From NCBI GenBank assembly GCA_937967535.1, contig CALCMV010000020.1:1-17153 (forward strand): 17,153 nt of DNA, in the 5' to 3' direction. Positions within the stretch are counted from its first letter, which is position 1; every line of letters starts with the position of its first letter. The stretch comes from an uncultured Saprospiraceae bacterium. Its GTDB lineage: Bacteria; Bacteroidota; Bacteroidia; Chitinophagales; Saprospiraceae. Made by a program: the position numbers and the translations under genes. Shown here piece after piece: positions 8,587 to 15,281 of this stretch. Below the pieces are notes generated by a model that ran no database searches, was not told the origin of the DNA, and saw nothing but the letters and a program-made list of their open reading frames with translations.

Positions 8587-8922
8587 CTAAAAAACCACAG
8601 ATTTTCCTTGTTCAAGCAGCATCTTTTTTGCGGTTTTCCAATTGGGCAATTGTTCTGCATCCATCGTCAGGGTTCGGATTTCGCGGGCGATATTTGTACC
8701 TTTTTGCATGGCTTCGCGGTGTGCGCCGCTTGTGGCGAAAGCCCTCAAATCTTCTTCATTGCGCCACAAAGTCATGGTGTAGTGCATCGTCCACAAACCT
8801 GTTTTTTTGAACTCAACACAATCGGTACTTTTGAGTTGTTTTAAAATGTGTAGCGCGTACAAGGATAGCGGGAAAAATTTGAAAGGAGAACGCAAACGAA
8901 TGGAAGTGATGGTCATTTTCAT
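8587..8922 (-). CDS. Small conserved protein, ABM/DUF3291-like fold (putative)
   Basis: 111 aa from ATG 8922 (a TTG at 8925 could extend it by one residue; ATG 8916 is also possible). The middle part, YTMTLWRNEEDLRAFATSGAHREAM, has the pattern of dimeric ferredoxin-like-fold proteins of the antibiotic-biosynthesis-monooxygenase or DUF3291 type, in which an aromatic strand and a '(T/S)LW....L..F..(S/G)..H' helix recur. The C terminus (LPNWKTAKKMLLEQGKSVVF) also fits this group. No signal peptide or membrane segment is visible. It is the last gene of a minus-strand set, 84 bases after rlmB. A catalytic role is not proven; many such proteins have unknown substrates. Confidence 0.75.
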   Translation of the reverse strand: MKMTITSIRLRSPFKFFPLSLYALHILKQLKSTDCVEFKKTGLWTMHYTMTLWRNEEDLRAFATSGAHREAMQKGTNIAREIRTLTMDAEQLPNWKTAKKMLLEQGKSVVF

Positions 8923-9006
8923 CAATAAAAATATTATATCATTTTCAATAAAATATAAAAATAAAACACACCTGAATTGGAATTTGGAATTTGTGATTTG
9001 GAATTT

Positions 9007-9735
9007 TCAAAACCTTTGCCTTAGCACTTCATACAATATCATACCGGCTGCTACGGATACATTATAGGAGTCTGTTTTTCCTTTTTGCGGAATAATAAAT
9101 CGCTCGGATTTCTTCAATATCGAATGGCTCACTCCTTCATCTTCTGCACCCAAAACAATTGCGGTTGGTACGGTCAAATCCAATTCATGCAACATTTTTT
9201 CTCCCTTCAAATCACTTGCAAATACCTGAATACCTGACAGTTGCAAAAATTCAACAGCATTATTTAAGCTATCTTCGCGGCAGACCGGCAAGTGTGTCAA
9301 TGCGCCTGCCGAAGTCTTCAAAGCATCGGCATTGATACGGGCTGCGCCCTTGCGCGGTATCACGAGTGCTTGTGCGCCCGCACATTCGGCAGTACGTGCG
9401 ATAGCTCCAAAATTTCGTACATCCGTCACCCCATCCAAGACCACAATCAAAGGCGCATCTGCTCGCTCATACAGCATCGGCACCAAATCCTCCAATTTGT
9501 AATACGGAATTACCGACAACAAAGCAATAATCCCCTGATGATTGCCTTTCGTCCATTTTTGGAGGCGTTCTTTGGGCGCGTATTGAAGCGGAATATCATG
9601 CTCTTTGCACAGCGCACGCACCTCTTTTTCAAACTCGCCGCGTGTGCCGCGTTGTAGCAACACTTTATCCAATTCGCGCCCCGCACGTATCGCATCCAAT
9701 ACGGGATGCCGACCATATATTAATTCTTCTTTCAT
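9007..9735 (-). CDS. rlmB: 23S rRNA (guanosine-2'-O-)-methyltransferase RlmB, SpoU family
   Basis: 242 aa from ATG 9735, matching the usual length of about 245. The N-terminal substrate-binding domain begins ELIYGRHPVLDAI. The SpoU/TrmH knot domain has all three motifs: NFGAIARTAE (residues 108-117, with Asn108 and catalytic Arg114), LGAEDEGVS (195-203) and IPQKG...SYNVSVAAG (215-231), where most relatives read SLNVS. It methylates a guanosine ribose in the peptidyl-transferase region of 23S rRNA using S-adenosylmethionine. A start at ATG 9777 would add 14 residues but overlaps the upstream stop and encodes an intergenic word repeat (CAACTCGACAACTC), so the shorter start is preferred. It is probably co-transcribed with the hydrolase gene upstream. 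Confidence 0.93.
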   Translation of the reverse strand: MKEELIYGRHPVLDAIRAGRELDKVLLQRGTRGEFEKEVRALCKEHDIPLQYAPKERLQKWTKGNHQGIIALLSVIPYYKLEDLVPMLYERADAPLIVVLDGVTDVRNFGAIARTAECAGAQALVIPRKGAARINADALKTSAGALTHLPVCREDSLNNAVEFLQLSGIQVFASDLKGEKMLHELDLTVPTAIVLGAEDEGVSHSILKKSERFIIPQKGKTDSYNVSVAAGMILYEVLRQRF

Positions 9736-9770
9736 TTGTATTGTTGAGTTGTCGAGTTGTCGAAAAGAAT

Positions 9771-10568
9771 TCAGCATTTTATACCATTCAAAATTATTTT
9801 CAATCCATCATAAGCCAATTGTACATTCTCCGGCAATTCTTGGTTGATAACTTTGTGCTTACCCAAAAGGTGGCTCATGTGGATGAGATAAGTTTGTTTG
9901 GGTTCAAATTCTTTGACCAATGCGAGGGCTTCTTGCAGTGTGAGGTGCGAGTGATGTTCCTTTTGTCGCAATGCGCTCAATACAAGCGTTTTTGTACCCT
10001 GTATTTTTTCTTTTTCTTTCGGGGAAATGGTTTTTACATCCGTCAGATAAGTAAAATCTCCGAAGCGAAATCCTAAGATGGGCAATTCGCCATGTATGAT
10101 TTCAATGGGTTGAATATCTATATTTTCGACGGTAAATTTTTTATCTTTTGAAATGGTATTGAGTTCAATCAACGGCGCACCCGGATAAAATGGCGGCGTA
10201 AAAACATATTGATATTCGCGCCTCAAAGCCTCCTGCACCTGCGCCGTAGCGTAGACCTGCATATCCCGCCGGAATCGAAAATTAAAGGGGCGTACATCAT
10301 CCAATCCTCCAATATGGTCTTTGTGTTCGTGTGTAAATAGGACGGCATCCACACAAAATTTATCTAAATCATGATGCACTTGTTCACGCAGCATTTGCTG
10401 CCTGAAATCCGGTCCGGTATCAATGACAATTATTTTGCCTTTTGCCTCAATCATCACCGATGTACGCAGTCGTTTGTCCCGCAAATCGGACGATTGACAC
10501 ACTGCACAAGTACAACCAATAACCGGTATACCCTGCGAAGTTCCCGTTCCCAGAAATGTCACTTTCAT
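9771..10568 (-). CDS. PhnP-like MBL-fold metallo-hydrolase (phosphodiesterase)
   Basis: 265 aa. The protein opens MKVTFLGTGTSQGIPVIGC. Cys19, Cys21 and Cys24 form the CxCxxC cluster that in PhnP helps bind a structural zinc. THEHKDH (His80, His82, Asp84, His85) is the metallo-beta-lactamase HxHxDH motif for two catalytic metals. Further ligands are likely in IEIIHGE, YLTDVKT and HMSH. PhnP hydrolyses phosphoribosyl 1,2-cyclic phosphate in phosphonate use, but no phosphonate genes are nearby. In Bacteroidota this protein is usually a stand-alone cytoplasmic phosphodiesterase of unknown substrate. Its ATG overlaps the stop of the upstream gene (ATGA at 10565-10568), which indicates translational coupling. 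Confidence 0.9.
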   Translation of the reverse strand: MKVTFLGTGTSQGIPVIGCTCAVCQSSDLRDKRLRTSVMIEAKGKIIVIDTGPDFRQQMLREQVHHDLDKFCVDAVLFTHEHKDHIGGLDDVRPFNFRFRRDMQVYATAQVQEALRREYQYVFTPPFYPGAPLIELNTISKDKKFTVENIDIQPIEIIHGELPILGFRFGDFTYLTDVKTISPKEKEKIQGTKTLVLSALRQKEHHSHLTLQEALALVKEFEPKQTYLIHMSHLLGKHKVINQELPENVQLAYDGLKIILNGIKC

Positions 10569-11065
10569 TCTTCAATACTAGACGATGGAGGGCTAACGGT
10601 AGACGGTGGACGGCTGACGGTAGACGGTTCATTCTCCTCCCCTCCAATCTCTTCTCTCTCGTCTCCAGTCTCTTCTCTCTCCTCTCCAATCTCGTCTCTC
10701 TCGTCTCCAGTCTCGTCTCTCTCGTCTCTCGTCTCTTCTCTCTCCTCTCCAGTCTCTTCTCTCTCCTCTCTCGTCTCGTTTCTCTCCTCTCTCCTCTCCC
10801 CTAAGACCTTCTTTTTCAGTTTTTTATAAAATTCGAGTGGTTTTTCACTGAGTTTTTCTTCATTGATTTCGACATTTGCCATCACATCCAACAGGCTGTT
10901 GATGCGGGCTTCGGTATCAAAGAATTTATTAATCACAATCACATTTTTAGTTTCTACAATACAATATCCTGCCTTAAAATTACCTTTAGCATAACGGATA
11001 GTATATTCTTGTTCCTCAAAAATATTTTCGATTTTTTTTAGTGTGTATGTTGTATATTTGAACAT
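10565..11065 (-). CDS. Small conserved Bacteroidota hypothetical protein with repeat-encoded Glu/Arg tail
   Basis: 166 aa. Residues 1-88 (TYTLKKIENIFEEQEYTIRYAKGNFKAGYC...) resemble a small conserved protein of unknown function that in related bacteria is about 90 residues long. Here it continues for some 78 residues made of GDERDE/GEEREET-type repeats and a short PSTVSRPPSTVS segment, all encoded by the word repeat at 10577-10801. The tail is highly charged, probably disordered or helical. The stop codon overlaps the ATG of the hydrolase (ATGA). If the ancestral gene ended near residue 90, the repeat has extended it without breaking the coupling to the next gene. No signal peptide or membrane segment is visible. 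Function unknown. Confidence 0.72.
   Translation of the reverse strand: MFKYTTYTLKKIENIFEEQEYTIRYAKGNFKAGYCIVETKNVIVINKFFDTEARINSLLDVMANVEINEEKLSEKPLEFYKKLKKKVLGERREERNETREEREETGEEREETRDERDETGDERDEIGEEREETGDEREEIGGEENEPSTVSRPPSTVSPPSSSIEE
10577..10801. repeat. Polypyrimidine and GGTAGACGG word repeats inside a coding region
   Basis: Two adjoining repeat families. At about 10577-10630 the words GGTAGACGGTGGACGGCTGACGG recur three times. At about 10636-10801 the plus strand is almost entirely C/T, built from CTCTTCTCTCTC, TCGTCTCC and CCTCTCCAATCTC words, each about 7-21 bases and imperfectly tandem. The tract has no stop codon in several frames on both strands, which creates long spurious plus-strand ORFs. 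A long homopurine-homopyrimidine tract like this can form triplex (H-)DNA and is prone to slippage. Confidence 0.9.
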
Positions 11066-11151
11066 TTTTTGAAAATCGTTGATTCGTAACTCGTTAATTC
11101 GTGATTCGTTTCAAAGGTAAGTTTAATTTTAGAATTATTAAAAACCTATCA

Positions 11152-11184
11152 TGGTGCTTCCTGCCCTTGCCGCAGGATGCACCA
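11152..11184. repeat. GC-rich palindrome
   Basis: TGGTGC-T-TCCTGC (11152-11164) pairs with GCAGGA-T-GCACCA (11172-11184) with one T/T mismatch and loop CCTTGCC. It is much richer in G+C than its surroundings and resembles a REP-type palindrome. No U-tract follows. Confidence 0.75.
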
Positions 11185-11253
11185 CGCTAGGTTCAATACA
11201 ATTATAATGATTGTAACGGATTGCGTTGGTGATGTAATTTAAATTGGAAGATA

Positions 11254-11322
11254 AACCCCGTCATTCGTCGGGACAAGGCCTAAGTCGTTTGACATTTTGA
11301 AAATGTCCGACGAGTAAGGTTC
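11254..11322. repeat. Compound palindrome with ATTTTGAAAAT core
   Basis: A perfect inner stem GACATTTT-G-AAAATGTC (11291-11307) is followed by CGACGAGTAAGGTT, which is complementary in part to AACCCCGTCATTCGTCGG at 11254-11271. The same CATTTTGAAAATG core recurs in the palindrome at 16271-16301 inside a lipoprotein gene, so the two are likely related dispersed elements. Confidence 0.65.
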
Positions 11323-11406
11323 ACAAAATTCTGAAAATCAGCATATTATATACTATCATGTTTTTACTAACGCAAAACGTTACAATCAGCAATTATAAAT
11401 TATTTT

Positions 11407-12039
11407 ATGAGACGAATAATAATATTTTTAATTTTGTTAATGCCTATATGGGCGCAGGCACAAGGCGATTTGACCGATGGCAAAACAATCGGCAGCAATC
11501 AAGATACACGATTTCGACTGACTTTATTAGCTGGTTTTAATGCTTCTCAAATTGATGGAGATGAACTGGCGGGTTTCAATAAAGTCGGCGTGAATGTCGG
11601 TGGTCAGGTGAATATTTTGTTGGATAGAAACGACTGGGTCGGGCGTTTTCAACCAAGTATAGGGATTGGTTTTACTCAATTGGGCAGCACACCGGGAGGA
11701 CAAGACGAAAGCATTAATCGCTTCCAACGCTTCCGACTGGCATACGCACAAATTCCGGTGATGATACATTATATAGACCAACGCTGGGTATTTAGTACAG
11801 GTTTTGCTTACGGAAGATTGGTGAATACTAATTTTATTGACAGCAATGGACTGGACGTAACCGACGAAGTATCAGACAATTATAGGGACGATGACGTGAA
11901 TTTTATCGGAGGGATGACCTATTACATCACCCGCAATATCGGCATCAATATCCATTGGGAACATTCCATTTTTAGCATTAATTCCATCGGAAGGCAGGTA
12001 CACCGATTGATAACATTTCGTGCAGCTTATACTTTTTAA
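11407..12039 (+). CDS. Outer-membrane beta-barrel protein, PorT-like family
   Basis: 210 aa. MRRIIIFLILLMPIWAQAQ is a signal peptide with cleavage after AQA. The mature part alternates hydrophobic and polar residues in about eight strands (FRLTLLAGFNASQI, GVNVGGQVNILL, FQPSIGIGFTQLG, FRLAYAQIPVMIHY, WVFSTGFAYGRLV, INIHWEHSIF, LITFRAAYTF). The pattern of an AYAQIP segment followed by a GxxYG strand is typical of the PorT/outer-membrane beta-barrel domain in Bacteroidota. The C-terminal Phe fits insertion by the BAM machinery. PorT itself is a T9SS component, but short barrels of this family have many roles, so involvement with the T9SS cargo in this window is not shown. It is a single gene, divergent from its upstream and convergent with its downstream neighbour. 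Confidence 0.85.
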   Translation: MRRIIIFLILLMPIWAQAQGDLTDGKTIGSNQDTRFRLTLLAGFNASQIDGDELAGFNKVGVNVGGQVNILLDRNDWVGRFQPSIGIGFTQLGSTPGGQDESINRFQRFRLAYAQIPVMIHYIDQRWVFSTGFAYGRLVNTNFIDSNGLDVTDEVSDNYRDDDVNFIGGMTYYITRNIGINIHWEHSIFSINSIGRQVHRLITFRAAYTF

Positions 12040-12053
12040 GGTGATAATGTTTT

Positions 12054-12350
12054 GCCAATGTGTTCGCCAATTTTGAATTTTGAATAAGAAAAAATATTTA
12101 ATTTATTAATTTTTAATTATCAACAAAAACAAAGTAAAATTGGCTAGCCATTTAACTTTGCCTAAAGCGAATACTCGTCAGACGAATCCCTTTATTCAAT
12201 GCGAATATTTTATGAGACAAATCACTACATTTCACAAAAACCTTCGTCAGACGAGTACTATCCCACAAGCAAACTTAAACGGGTAGCCGAAAAATTTAAA
12301 TTCATTTGTCATTCAAAATTCATAATTCATAATTTGGCGAAGACATTGGC
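12054..12350. repeat. Long inverted repeat enclosing the 147-bp element
   Basis: The arm at 12054-12085 begins GCCAATGTGTTCGCCAATTTT; its complement matches 12311-12350 apart from two substitutions and one 8-base insertion (TAATTCAT, a local duplication). The arms lie outside the 147-bp element at 12142-12288. The whole structure occupies the 324-bp gap between the convergent barrel and GMC genes. Gap bases outside it are AT-rich and featureless. Confidence 0.8.
12142..12288. mobile_element. 147-bp MITE-like palindromic element, copy A
   Basis: The ends are imperfect inverted repeats: GGCTAGCCATTTAACTTTGC versus the complement of the right end, GGCTACCCGTTTAAGTTTGC (17 of 20). Further in, TACTCGTCAGACGAA (12172-12186) faces TTCGTCAGACGAGTA (12243-12257). 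A second copy begins at 17013 with 137 of 141 bases identical. All four differences are transitions, and three lie in the central loop (12201, 12210, 12228). There is no open reading frame long enough for a transposase. A non-autonomous transposable element is the most likely identity; a structured RNA is the alternative. No clean target-site duplication is visible. Confidence 0.75.
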
Positions 12351-12363
12351 ATATATTCACTCA

Positions 12364-13998
12364 TTAAATTGAAGCATTGGCTAATTCTTGCATTGTTGCA
12401 TTATTAGCTGCTTTGCTATCTTCCAAAATCATATCTGCTGCTTTTTCGGCAATCATAATTGTTGGGGCGTTGGTATTGCCGCGTGCAACATTGGGCATAA
12501 TGGAGGCATCTACTACACGTAAGCCCTTGATTCCATGCACTTTAAGTTTATCATCGACGACTGCCATATCGTCATTGCCCATTTTGCAAGTGGAGGTCGG
12601 GTGGTAGAGTGTTTCGCCTGTAGCACGGATAAAATCTTCAATGGCTGCATCATCATTTAGCAGATTTTCAGGCATAAAAAATCCGATACGATAGGGTTCG
12701 AATGCCTTTGTCATACCTAGGCGTTGTGCCAATCGGAAACCCCAAATAGAGCGTCGCACATCATCCGAATCGCTCATATAATTATGGTCAATGGCTGCCG
12801 CTACATCGTATCTGCCCGAAGCCAGTTTGACTGTGCCTTTACTAGACGGATTCAAGACTTTACCGCCGATAGAATAGCCATTGCCATCGGGTTTTTGGAA
12901 GCCGTGTTCGAGAAAATATCCCGGTCCGAAATGGTATTGAATATCAATCGCGGGTTGGTCGGGCGAAGATTTGACAAATGCACCTGCCTCACCTACATTA
13001 CTTGCGAAAGGTCCTTTTTTGCCACCCAAAAAATATTGATAAAGGTGCTTGGCTATCGCCGGAAAATTCTCTGCACTATCCAGCGATTTTTTATAACTAC
13101 TTCTAAATAAAGCAAAATATACTAGATGGTCTTGCAGGTTTTTTCCGACACCCGGCAAGTGTTTTTGTAGCGGAATATTGTGCTGCTGCAATTCCGAACC
13201 GTCACCAATACCCGACAGCATCAGCACCTGCGGACTGTTGTACGCCCCCGCACATAGGAGAACTTCGCGGGCGGCTTCGGCTTGGTGTTGCTGTCCGTTT
13301 TGATGATAAATTACGCCCTTAGCCGCTTCATTTTCAATGAGAATACGCTCTACGACCGCTTTGGTCTGAATGGTGAGATTTGACCTTGATTTGGCAGGGT
13401 TGAGGTATGCCACTGCCGTACTACATCGCTTTCCATTGCGATGCGTGACTTGATATTGACCAAATCCGGCTTGTTTTTCGCCATTAAAATCTGCGTTTTC
13501 TTCATAGCCCAATTCCACACCTGCACGTACAAAAACACGCGACAATTCGTTGGTATAATTTCGGTTTTGTACGTCCAATGGTCCATCTTGTCCGTGATAT
13601 TCATTTTTGATAAACGACTGATTTTCAGACTTTTTGAAATAAGGTAAAACATCATCATACGACCAACCGCGATTGCCGAGTGCTGCCCATTCATCGTAGT
13701 CCTGCCGATTTCCACGAATGTAAATCATGGCATTGATGCTACTCGACCCTCCAAGTACCTTGCCACGCGGGAGAAACATTTCCCGATTATTCATATGCTT
13801 TTGCGGGGTGGTGTGGAAAGCATAATCCACATCCGTTTTGTATAATTTGTAAAAAGCCGCAGGAACGGAAATATCCGACTTGGTATCTTTTCCACCCGCT
13901 TCGAGTAACAAAACGCTGTGTTTTCCATTGGCAGTCAGGCGATTGGCAAGTACGCATCCTGCCGAACCTGCACCTATTATAATGTAATCGTATTTCAT
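12364..13998 (-). CDS. GMC family flavin oxidoreductase (choline/alcohol dehydrogenase-like)
   Basis: 544 aa. The N terminus YDYIIIGAGSAGCVLANRL is the FAD dinucleotide-binding GxGxxG motif (residues 9-14). GRGKVLGGSSSINAMIYIRG-like residues near 78-97 form GMC signature 1, and GAYNSPQVLMLSGIG near 252 is signature 2. Near the C terminus, YHPTSTCKMG (about 465) and DASIMPN...GNTNAPT (about 494-510) contribute the catalytic His and Asn. Members oxidise primary or secondary alcohols with FAD. The closest named relatives are choline dehydrogenase BetA and medium-chain alcohol dehydrogenases; no betaine genes are near, so the name betA is not justified. It lies 78 bases after the desaturase-CDGSH gene, with a CA-rich leader, and probably shares its transcript. 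No signal peptide, so it is cytoplasmic. Confidence 0.95.
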   Translation of the reverse strand: MKYDYIIIGAGSAGCVLANRLTANGKHSVLLLEAGGKDTKSDISVPAAFYKLYKTDVDYAFHTTPQKHMNNREMFLPRGKVLGGSSSINAMIYIRGNRQDYDEWAALGNRGWSYDDVLPYFKKSENQSFIKNEYHGQDGPLDVQNRNYTNELSRVFVRAGVELGYEENADFNGEKQAGFGQYQVTHRNGKRCSTAVAYLNPAKSRSNLTIQTKAVVERILIENEAAKGVIYHQNGQQHQAEAAREVLLCAGAYNSPQVLMLSGIGDGSELQQHNIPLQKHLPGVGKNLQDHLVYFALFRSSYKKSLDSAENFPAIAKHLYQYFLGGKKGPFASNVGEAGAFVKSSPDQPAIDIQYHFGPGYFLEHGFQKPDGNGYSIGGKVLNPSSKGTVKLASGRYDVAAAIDHNYMSDSDDVRRSIWGFRLAQRLGMTKAFEPYRIGFFMPENLLNDDAAIEDFIRATGETLYHPTSTCKMGNDDMAVVDDKLKVHGIKGLRVVDASIMPNVARGNTNAPTIMIAEKAADMILEDSKAANNATMQELANASI

Positions 13999-14008
13999 AG
14001 TGAATGTG

Positions 14009-14066
14009 TTGATGAATTGTTGAATTGTTGAGTTGTTGTGTTGTTGTGTTGTTGTGTTGTTGTGTT
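14009..14066. repeat. TTGTTGTG tandem words in the GMC 5' leader
   Basis: Near-tandem words grade from GTTGATGAATTG and TTGAATTG to at least four TTGTTGTG units. Read along the GMC mRNA they are CAACAACAC-rich and stand directly before its ATG at 13998. Copy number could vary by slippage. They may act as an unstructured translation leader (inference). Confidence 0.85.
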
Positions 14067-14076
14067 TCCTGAGGCA

Positions 14077-15162
14077 TTACGTTAGGGTGATATGTGAATC
14101 ATCGCAGAAAGGTGCTGCTTTTGTTGCTTTGCAATTGCAGAGTCTGACCTTGCCGCTTCGTTGTGCTTCAAAGAGTAAGGGTTTGTGTTTTGTGCCATGA
14201 TGCGAACCATCACAAAAGGGTTGATTGCGACTGAATCCGCATTGACACCACAGATATTTTTCGCCTTTTTCAAGGTGAATTTCAGTGGGTTCCGCTTTGG
14301 TATTGTTTTGTTTTTTGAAGCCTTTGGCGATTTCACTTTCGGGTTTGTCGGACTTTATAAAAGGATAAAACCAACTTGCTGTCCATTTATCTTTTGGGTT
14401 GGTCTGCAAACCATATTCCATAGGAAATTGGCGGGTAAAAATGGCAGTGCCAAATATCTGGTCCCACAAAGAAAATGTATTGCCATAATTGCCGTTGGGG
14501 TCACTGATGCCGTCTTTGATAGATTTGCCATGATGTGCGTGATGGAAAGCAGGCGTGATGATGATGCGTTCTAAAAGGGTCATTAAAGGATTGAAAATCT
14601 TGTACTTATATAAAAAAGCATCCCATTTTATGCGGCTATGCGAACCGATAATCACCAATTGCTTGAGTATCAAACCCAAAGCTACCGAAGGCGCACCACC
14701 CAAAAAAGTGACGATAGCTACCCACCACAAATTGGGCATCAAAACATAGTACAAAGCCGCATTTCGATAGGATACAAAAAAGCCCATTTCTTCTGCCTGA
14801 TGATGCGGACGATGCAGCTTCCACAACCATTCATACTCATGCGCGGAACGGTGATACCAATATTGCAACACATCATCAATCAGCAAATAAAAGGGCAACA
14901 TCAGCCATATACTCCAATGACTGAGTGTAAATTGAATATTCGGAAATAATAAAACACCCAAACTCCAAACCGCCAATACAATTCCGGGCTTTATCAAGAC
15001 CGCCAATACTACAAAACTCCCAACCTCCTGAATCCAATCACTTCCCGTGCGTTTGCTGCTGTGCAAATAGCCCGCTATCGTTTCCAATATTCCAAAAAAC
15101 ACCAAAATACCGACAACGAAGTAGGTGTCCAAATTTTCTATGCCAAAAAGCCCGTTTTCCAT
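14077..15162 (-). CDS. Sterol desaturase/fatty acid hydroxylase fused to two CDGSH iron-sulfur domains
   Basis: 361 aa. The N-terminal part has several membrane helices (about 13-33, 48-73, 80-98, 135-175). The di-iron histidine boxes of the fatty acid hydroxylase superfamily are complete: HRSAH (104-108), HRPHH (117-121), His175 and HHAHH (207-211), followed by the family's NYGNTFSLWDQIFGT. After a charged linker come two CDGSH motifs: CQCGFSRNQPFCDGSH (ligands Cys306, Cys308, Cys317, His321) and CNCKATKAAPFCDDSH (Cys342, Cys344, Cys353, His357). The second has Asp for Gly but keeps all ligands. Each should bind a 2Fe-2S cluster. Hydroxylases of this family need electrons from a separate donor, so the fused domains may be a built-in relay (inference). 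The GMC gene follows downstream. Confidence 0.93.
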   Translation of the reverse strand: MENGLFGIENLDTYFVVGILVFFGILETIAGYLHSSKRTGSDWIQEVGSFVVLAVLIKPGIVLAVWSLGVLLFPNIQFTLSHWSIWLMLPFYLLIDDVLQYWYHRSAHEYEWLWKLHRPHHQAEEMGFFVSYRNAALYYVLMPNLWWVAIVTFLGGAPSVALGLILKQLVIIGSHSRIKWDAFLYKYKIFNPLMTLLERIIITPAFHHAHHGKSIKDGISDPNGNYGNTFSLWDQIFGTAIFTRQFPMEYGLQTNPKDKWTASWFYPFIKSDKPESEIAKGFKKQNNTKAEPTEIHLEKGEKYLWCQCGFSRNQPFCDGSHHGTKHKPLLFEAQRSGKVRLCNCKATKAAPFCDDSHITLT

Positions 15163-15215
15163 TCGTATGACTTGATTTTAAATTGAAATTCAATACGAAT
15201 GTACGAGGATTAATG

Positions 15216-15277
15216 ATTAATGTATAATAATTAATGATTATTTTTTTTAGTTGCGCTACGCAAAATTCTACATTAAT
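15216..15277. repeat. Inverted AT-rich words enclosing a TTGCG/CGCAA hairpin
   Basis: ATTAATGTA (15216-15224) faces TACATTAAT (15269-15277), and between them TTGCG-CTA-CGCAA (15251-15263) forms a small stem. TTAATGATTAATG words are repeated across 15209-15240. On the minus transcript leaving the SdiA-type gene the hairpin is followed by A residues, not U, so it is not an intrinsic terminator. It occupies most of the 119-base gap before the desaturase gene. Confidence 0.65.
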
Positions 15278-15281
15278 TCAA

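Larger units (their letters stand above)
11066..11406. other. 341-bp divergent intergenic region with three hairpins
   Basis: It separates the minus-strand hypothetical gene from the plus-strand barrel gene. It starts with words of the ATTCGTAACTCGTTAATTCG type (11075-11109), just upstream of the minus-strand gene. It then holds the two palindromes listed separately and a short TACAAT/ATTGTA stem at about 11196-11214. No coding sequence is evident, and no clear promoter pair could be picked out. Confidence 0.6.

Noticed and set aside
9736..9777. Longer N terminus for RlmB
   Set aside because: It overlaps the preceding stop, is encoded by a word repeat, and exceeds the family's usual start.
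10371..10829. Plus-strand ORFs of 152 and 82 aa rich in Ser/Leu (SSLVSSLSSPVS type)
   Set aside because: They are antisense readings of the stop-free polypyrimidine repeat and the MBL gene.
11291..11307. Terminator for a plus-strand transcript
   Set aside because: No plus-strand gene ends upstream and no U-tract follows; it fits a dispersed palindrome better.
15241..15263. Intrinsic terminator after the SdiA-type gene (T-run plus hairpin)
   Set aside because: The T-run precedes the stem on the plus strand; on the transcribed minus strand the stem is followed by A residues.
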